Source: Muribaculaceae bacterium Isolate-002 (NCI) (GTDB taxonomy: Bacteria; Bacteroidota; Bacteroidia; Bacteroidales; Muribaculaceae). From it: a stretch of DNA of 64,000 nucleotides. The stretch is from assembly GCA_004102805.1 (NCBI GenBank), contig SCEG01000007.1, positions 18,106 to 82,105 of the forward strand, read 5' to 3'. Each line of letters starts with the position of its first letter. Positions within the stretch are counted from its first letter, which is position 1. The translations under genes and the position numbers were made by a program. The notes under the pieces were generated by a model, which was given only the letters and a program-made list of their open reading frames with translations, had not been told where the DNA came from and did not search any database. Below, piece by piece: positions 59,832-64,000 of the stretch.

Positions 59832-61499
59832 ATGATAAAAGAAGATTTGACAACGATATATGCCCGGAGTTTCAGAGAGAACTGGAGTTTGCCGGCTCTT
59901 ACCGATTACGGCGACCAAGGGTCGACTGTGACGTATGGCGATATGGCGAGGCGTATAGCGCGTCTGCATATTTTCTTTGAGAGCCAGGGAGTGCGTGAAG
60001 GTGACAAGATAGCGCTTTGCGGCCGCAATACGGCCACGTGGGTGACGGTATTTATTGCCACTGTCACATACGGGGCGGTGATAGTGCCGGTGCTTCAGGA
60101 TTTTAATCCGCAGGATGCTCAGCATATCATCAATCACTCAGAGGCGACGCTGCTTTTCGCAAGCCAGTCGGTGTTTGAAGATATTGATTTTGATGAGCTT
60201 CCGGCGCTCAGGGCAGTGTTGTCGCTTGACAACCGGCGGGTGCTTGCAGAGCGCGCAGATGACAAGAATCAGCCGTCGAAGGTGCTGAAAAATCTTACCC
60301 GCAAACTGAAGTCGCGCTATCGCGACGGCTTCGGCAAGAAGGATGTCAATTACGCGGTGAGGGATAAAAATGCCGTCGCCGTGCTCAACTATACTTCGGG
60401 AACAACCGGATTTTCGAAGGGCGTGATGCTGACGCACAACAATATAGCCGGCAATGTGGTGTTCGGGATAAATTCGCGTCTGCACTATAAGGGCTCGCGT
60501 GTGCTGTCGTTTCTGCCGCTGGCGCATGCCTACGGGTGTGCTTTCGACATGCTTACGCCGCTTGCCGTGGGTTCGCACGTGACGCTGTTCGGGCGTCTGC
60601 CGTCGCCCAAGCTGCTGTTGAAGGCCTTTCAGGAGGTAAGGCCCAATCTTATAGTCACCGTGCCTCTGATACTCGAAAAGATTTACAAGAACCAGATTGT
60701 GCCGATGATAACGAAGCAGACGATGCGTTGGGCGCTTGCCATACCGTTGCTTGACAAGGCGATCTACAGCAAGATACGCAGCCGGCTTGTGGAGGCATTC
60801 GGCGGAGCATTCGAGGAGGTTATAGTGGGCGGCGCACCTCTGAACAAGGAGGTGGAGGAATTTCTCCACCGGATAAGATTTCCGTTTACGGTAGGCTATG
60901 GCATGACGGAGTGCGGTCCGCTTATTAGCTACACACCGTGGCGACAGTTTGTGCCTCAGTCGTGCGGACGTACCCTTCCGGGCATCATGCAGTCAAAGAT
61001 ATTGTCGGACGATGAGGAGCATACAGCGGGAGAGATCTGCGTCAAGGGTGAGAATGTGATGAAAGGATATTTCAAAAATCCGGACGCTACGGCCGCGGTG
61101 CTTGACGAGGACGGCTGGCTGCACACCGGCGATATGGGAGTGCGCAGTCCCGACGGCACTCTGTTTATCAAGGGGCGTTACAAGACAATGATACTTTCGG
61201 CCACGGGTCAGAACATTTATCCCGAGGAGATAGAGTCGAAGCTCAACAATATGCCTTACGTGAGCGAGAGTCTGGTAGTGGAGCGCGGCAAGGGACTGTC
61301 GGCAATAGTATATCCGGATTACGAGCAGATGGACCGCGACAGGCTAACGATACATGACATGGATCCGATAATGGAGAATGTGCGTCAGGATCTCAACAAG
61401 ATAGTGGCTCCTTACGAACGGATAGAGCATATACAACTCATACCGAATGAATTCGAGAAAACGCCCAAACGCTCGATAAAACGCTATCTTTACCGATAG
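59832..61499 (+). CDS. AMP-forming acyl-CoA synthetase (long-chain fatty acid-CoA ligase family)
   Basis: 555 residues. The AMP-binding core LNYTSGTTGFSKGVMLTHNNI, SFLPLAHAYGCAFDM, TVGYGMTECGPLISYTPW, and DGWLHTGDMGVRSPDGTLFIKGR are all present. The catalytic Lys near the end (KRSIKRYLY) fits the adenylate-forming fold. Long-chain fatty acids are the usual substrates for this subgroup, but this is by general similarity. Single gene between threonine ammonia-lyase and rmlB. A short GC-rich hairpin (61506-61522) follows its stop. Confidence 0.88.
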   Translation: MIKEDLTTIYARSFRENWSLPALTDYGDQGSTVTYGDMARRIARLHIFFESQGVREGDKIALCGRNTATWVTVFIATVTYGAVIVPVLQDFNPQDAQHIINHSEATLLFASQSVFEDIDFDELPALRAVLSLDNRRVLAERADDKNQPSKVLKNLTRKLKSRYRDGFGKKDVNYAVRDKNAVAVLNYTSGTTGFSKGVMLTHNNIAGNVVFGINSRLHYKGSRVLSFLPLAHAYGCAFDMLTPLAVGSHVTLFGRLPSPKLLLKAFQEVRPNLIVTVPLILEKIYKNQIVPMITKQTMRWALAIPLLDKAIYSKIRSRLVEAFGGAFEEVIVGGAPLNKEVEEFLHRIRFPFTVGYGMTECGPLISYTPWRQFVPQSCGRTLPGIMQSKILSDDEEHTAGEICVKGENVMKGYFKNPDATAAVLDEDGWLHTGDMGVRSPDGTLFIKGRYKTMILSATGQNIYPEEIESKLNNMPYVSESLVVERGKGLSAIVYPDYEQMDRDRLTIHDMDPIMENVRQDLNKIVAPYERIEHIQLIPNEFEKTPKRSIKRYLYR

Positions 61500-61591
61500 C
61501 CGGATGCCGGCCTGACGCCGGCTGACCATATAAGACACAAACAATCAGAAAAATATAATAGATTAGTGGACAATAATAACAAGATCAATCG

Positions 61592-62791
61592 ATGAAAAAG
61601 TATTTAGTGACCGGTGGTGCCGGATTTATTGGAAGTAATTTTGTGGATTATCTGATAAAGACACACGGAGACGATGTGGACGTGCTGATACTCGATGTCC
61701 TTACGTATGCGGGTAATCTGATGACTATCAAACCTCTTCTTGAACTTGACAATGTGAATTTCATAAAGGGAGATATCGGCGACCAGGCGCTGGTTGAGAA
61801 AATCATGGCTGAATATGATCCCGACTATGTGGTGAATTTCGCAGCAGAGAGCCATGTAGACCGCTCGATTACCAATCCCCGCCTGTTTCTGGAGACGAAT
61901 ATACTCGGCGCCCAGAATATGCTTGACTGCGCCCGCAAGGCATGGTATGAGGGAAAAGATGAGAGCGGCAAGCCCAAATACCGCGAAGGGAAGAAGTTCC
62001 TTCAGATTTCGACCGACGAGGTGTATGGCTCGCTTGAGAAGAACTATGATGAGGCACAGGAACTGCATCTGAGCGATGATGTTGCCCGTGTGGTTGAGGG
62101 ACGCAGCGACCTCAAGACGTTCGGTGACAAATATTTCACAGAGGAAACGCCGCTTGCACCGCGGTCGCCTTATTCGGCGTCGAAAACGGCAGCCGACATG
62201 CTGACGATGGCCTATCACGAGACATACGGAATGCCTGTAAACATCACACGCTGCTCTAACAACTACGGGCCATATCATTTCCCCGAAAAACTTATACCGC
62301 TGATTATAAAGAATATCACCGAAGGCAAGAAGCTGCCCGTATATGGCAAGGGAGAGAATGTGCGTGACTGGCTTTATGTGGCCGACCACGCCAAAGGCAT
62401 CGATATGGTGCTGCGCAAGGGCCGCATCGGCGAGGTGTATAATATCGGAGGTTTCAATGAAGAGAGCAATATCAATATCGTAAAGACGATATTGAAGCTG
62501 GTGCGTGAGGCGCTTGATGAGGAGCCGGCTTACCGCAAGCTATTCGCTATAGCTCCCGAAGAAATCAACGAGGATATGATTACATACGTGGCCGACCGTC
62601 CCGGTCACGACATGCGTTATGCCATTGACCCGACCAAGATAGCTACTGAGCTCGGCTGGTATCCGGAGACACCGTTTGTCGAAGGCATACGCAAGACACT
62701 GAAATGGTATCTTGACAATCAGCAGTGGGTTGCCGATGTGGTGTCGGGCGACTATCAGAAATATTACGAACAGATGTATAAAGGCCGCTAA
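61592..62791 (+). CDS. rmlB: dTDP-glucose 4,6-dehydratase
   Basis: 399 residues, slightly longer than usual (about 350) because of an insert near 150-185 ([20 protein letters not shown]). [19 protein letters not shown] binds [13 protein letters not shown] and [12 protein letters not shown] hold the catalytic Thr-Asp-Glu and YxxxK set, and [19 protein letters not shown] is typical. It makes dTDP-4-keto-6-deoxyglucose for rhamnose and other deoxy sugars. Twelve bases before rmlA. Confidence 0.95.
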   Translation: MKKYLVTGGAGFIGSNFVDYLIKTHGDDVDVLILDVLTYAGNLMTIKPLLELDNVNFIKGDIGDQALVEKIMAEYDPDYVVNFAAESHVDRSITNPRLFLETNILGAQNMLDCARKAWYEGKDESGKPKYREGKKFLQISTDEVYGSLEKNYDEAQELHLSDDVARVVEGRSDLKTFGDKYFTEETPLAPRSPYSASKTAADMLTMAYHETYGMPVNITRCSNNYGPYHFPEKLIPLIIKNITEGKKLPVYGKGENVRDWLYVADHAKGIDMVLRKGRIGEVYNIGGFNEESNINIVKTILKLVREALDEEPAYRKLFAIAPEEINEDMITYVADRPGHDMRYAIDPTKIATELGWYPETPFVEGIRKTLKWYLDNQQWVADVVSGDYQKYYEQMYKGR

Positions 62792-62802
62792 CTGTAACGA
62801 TT

Positions 62803-63690
62803 ATGAAAGGAATAGTATTGGCCGGAGGTTCCGGCACGCGACTTTACCCTATAACCAAGGGAGTGTCGAAGCAGCTTATCCCGGTGTATGACAAGCCGAT
62901 GATATATTATCCGGTGTCGGTGCTTATGCTTGCCGGCATAAAGGAGATACTTATAATCTCGACCCCTGACGACCTGCCGATGTTCCGCCGACTGCTCGGC
63001 AGCGGCGAGGATCTGGGAGTGAAATTCTCGTATGCAGTGCAGCCGCGTCCCGAAGGACTTGCACAGGCATTTATCATCGGGCGTGAATTTATCGGAGATG
63101 ACAGTGTGTGTCTTGTGCTCGGCGACAATATTTTCTACGGCCAGGGCTTTACAGGACTGCTCCGCGAAGCGCTTTCCATCGCCGAGAAGAAAAACGAGGC
63201 AACAGTATTCGCCTATCAGGTGAAAGATCCCAACCGTTACGGCGTTGTTACGCTCGACGAGACCGGACATGCCACTTCAATCGAGGAGAAACCGCTTGAG
63301 CCCAAGAGCAATCTTGCCGTTGTCGGATTGTATTTCTATCCCAACGATGTGGTGGATATCGCTGCCAACGTGAAGCCGTCGGCCCGCGGTGAACTTGAGA
63401 TTACTTCGGTGAATGACGCTTATCTTCAGGCCGGACGCCTGAATGTGAAATGTTTCGGCCGCGGATTTGCGTGGCTTGATACGGGAACGATTGACTCACT
63501 GATGGAGGCGTCGGCCTTTATCGAGGCGATACAGAAGCGCCAGGGCTTTTATGTGGCAGCGCTTGAGGAGATCGCATTCCGTCGCGGTTTCATCAATGCC
63601 GACAAACTCAGGGAGATAGCCGCGCCTATGGCCAAGAATGACTATGGTGCGTATCTTATAGCGCTTGCCGATAACGGCGTAGCCGAGTAA
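62803..63690 (+). CDS. rmlA: Glucose-1-phosphate thymidylyltransferase
   Basis: 295 residues. [22 protein letters not shown] is the nucleotide-binding motif; [57 protein letters not shown] and [16 protein letters not shown] follow. It makes dTDP-glucose from dTTP and glucose-1-phosphate, the step before RmlB. rmlC and rmlD do not follow: a terminator and a transposase remnant come next. Confidence 0.96.
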   Translation: MKGIVLAGGSGTRLYPITKGVSKQLIPVYDKPMIYYPVSVLMLAGIKEILIISTPDDLPMFRRLLGSGEDLGVKFSYAVQPRPEGLAQAFIIGREFIGDDSVCLVLGDNIFYGQGFTGLLREALSIAEKKNEATVFAYQVKDPNRYGVVTLDETGHATSIEEKPLEPKSNLAVVGLYFYPNDVVDIAANVKPSARGELEITSVNDAYLQAGRLNVKCFGRGFAWLDTGTIDSLMEASAFIEAIQKRQGFYVAALEEIAFRRGFINADKLREIAAPMAKNDYGAYLIALADNGVAE

Positions 63691-63716
63691 GGCGGGTTAC
63701 ATAATGAGACATCTGA

Positions 63717-63749
63717 CCCCGCACGCCTCGATATGCCCGGCGTGCGGGG
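63717..63749 (+). terminator. Terminator hairpin after rmlA
   Basis: A perfect 11-bp GC-rich stem (CCCCGCACGCC at 63717-63727 with GGCGTGCGGGG at 63739-63749) with an 11-base loop; T-run is short (ttatg). Confidence 0.75.
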
Positions 63750-63846
63750 TTATGAATAACCGGAAGATGTCACATCCTGCTTCGAGCGAAAATCTCTCGA
63801 AAAATCACTCGCTGATAATATAAAATAATTTTTCGACTTACAGTCA

Positions 63847-64000
63847 CTACTGTCCACTAAAAATGGACGGGGTTAAATTCGGTTCACTTGAACCATATAG
63901 AACTTTGACATCGTTGATATTCTTTTTGTCGAACAAGTCCCGTATATGGGTTTTGTCAGTAAGCGAGATTCCAAGAATCTGAAGAACTTCGTAAACGCTT
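63847..64000 (-). mobile_element. C-terminal end of a transposase, probably IS4-like (partial)
   Basis: A leftward frame enters from the right edge and ends with TAG at 63849-63847. The 51 visible residues (SVYEVLQILGISLTDKTHI, then DLFDKKNINDVKVLYGSSEP) resemble the end of Bacteroidales IS4-type transposases, from memory only. The bases between it and the rmlA terminator (63750-63846) contain no gene; the element's terminal repeat would be expected there, but I cannot define it. Confidence 0.55.

Noticed and set aside
1..64000. CRISPR array
   Set aside because: I saw no regularly spaced direct repeats and no cas genes on either strand.

Overview
The window looks like a chromosomal segment of an anaerobic member of the Bacteroidales, most likely near Muribaculaceae. 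The evidence is direct and comes from several places. Many genes are preceded by the Bacteroidetes-type promoter (TTTG or TTG, 18-21 bases, then TAnnTTTG) and few have a clear Shine-Dalgarno. There is a complete Na+-pumping NADH:quinone reductase operon, an ExbB-ExbD-ExbD-TonB operon, a membrane-anchored TPR/LuxR-like regulator, a DUF4252 lipoprotein with an ECF sigma factor, a CapC/CpsB-type PHP phosphatase, and a MurA with Asp at the catalytic Cys position. Coding DNA is moderately GC-rich; intergenic DNA is AT-rich.

Layout. 1-3.9 kb: end of an unidentified gene, a BASS-type transporter, a Crp/Fnr regulator, a long structured leader RNA before a hexapeptide acetyltransferase, and a small beta-barrel protein. 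3.9-9.5 kb: a leftward RND efflux operon (adaptor, pump, TolC). 9.8-14.8 kb: ammonium transporter, TPR/HTH regulator, then a leftward ECF sigma / anti-sigma-like / DUF4252 operon. 14.9-17 kb: gmd-fcl for GDP-L-fucose, ending in unusual overlapping inverted repeats. 17.2-19.1 kb: SIMPL-domain protein and a ROK kinase. 19.1-21.2 kb: an AT-rich two-gene island coding for an AAA15-type ATPase and a TOPRIM-like partner, resembling PARIS/AbiL/OLD-type phage defence. 21.3-24.2 kb: fused bioG-bioC, bioD and aroE. 24.2-28.6 kb: YeiH-type exporter, ComEC and MurA.

29-32.6 kb: TonB energising complex. 33.3-39.3 kb: nqrABCDEF. 39.3-41 kb: an accessory stretch with a small promoter-terminator unit lacking a long ORF, a large palindromic repeat and a tyrosine recombinase. 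41-46 kb: small membrane protein, dxs, trkA, trkH, then a second large palindromic repeat. 46.3-52.2 kb: PHP phosphatase, DMT transporter, GNAT, a histidine kinase lacking the phosphoacceptor His, and an unknown membrane protein. 52.3-57.3 kb: NeuC-like, NeuA-like and CBS-nucleotidyltransferase genes (a nonulosonic-acid module), then obg and pgeF. 57.3-64 kb: tRNA-Val, repeat-rich spacer, SPOR lipoprotein, threonine ammonia-lyase, acyl-CoA synthetase, rmlB-rmlA, and the end of a transposase.

Together the window is rich in nucleotide-sugar supply for surface glycans (GDP-fucose, dTDP-sugar precursors, CMP-nonulosonate), sodium and proton energetics (NQR, TonB) and envelope sensing. The best candidate for a less described system is the ATPase/TOPRIM pair with an inverted-repeat operator. 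The best non-coding candidates are the leader at 2245-2571 and the short transcript unit at 39587-39655. All functional names come from reading translated motifs by eye; no database search was run.
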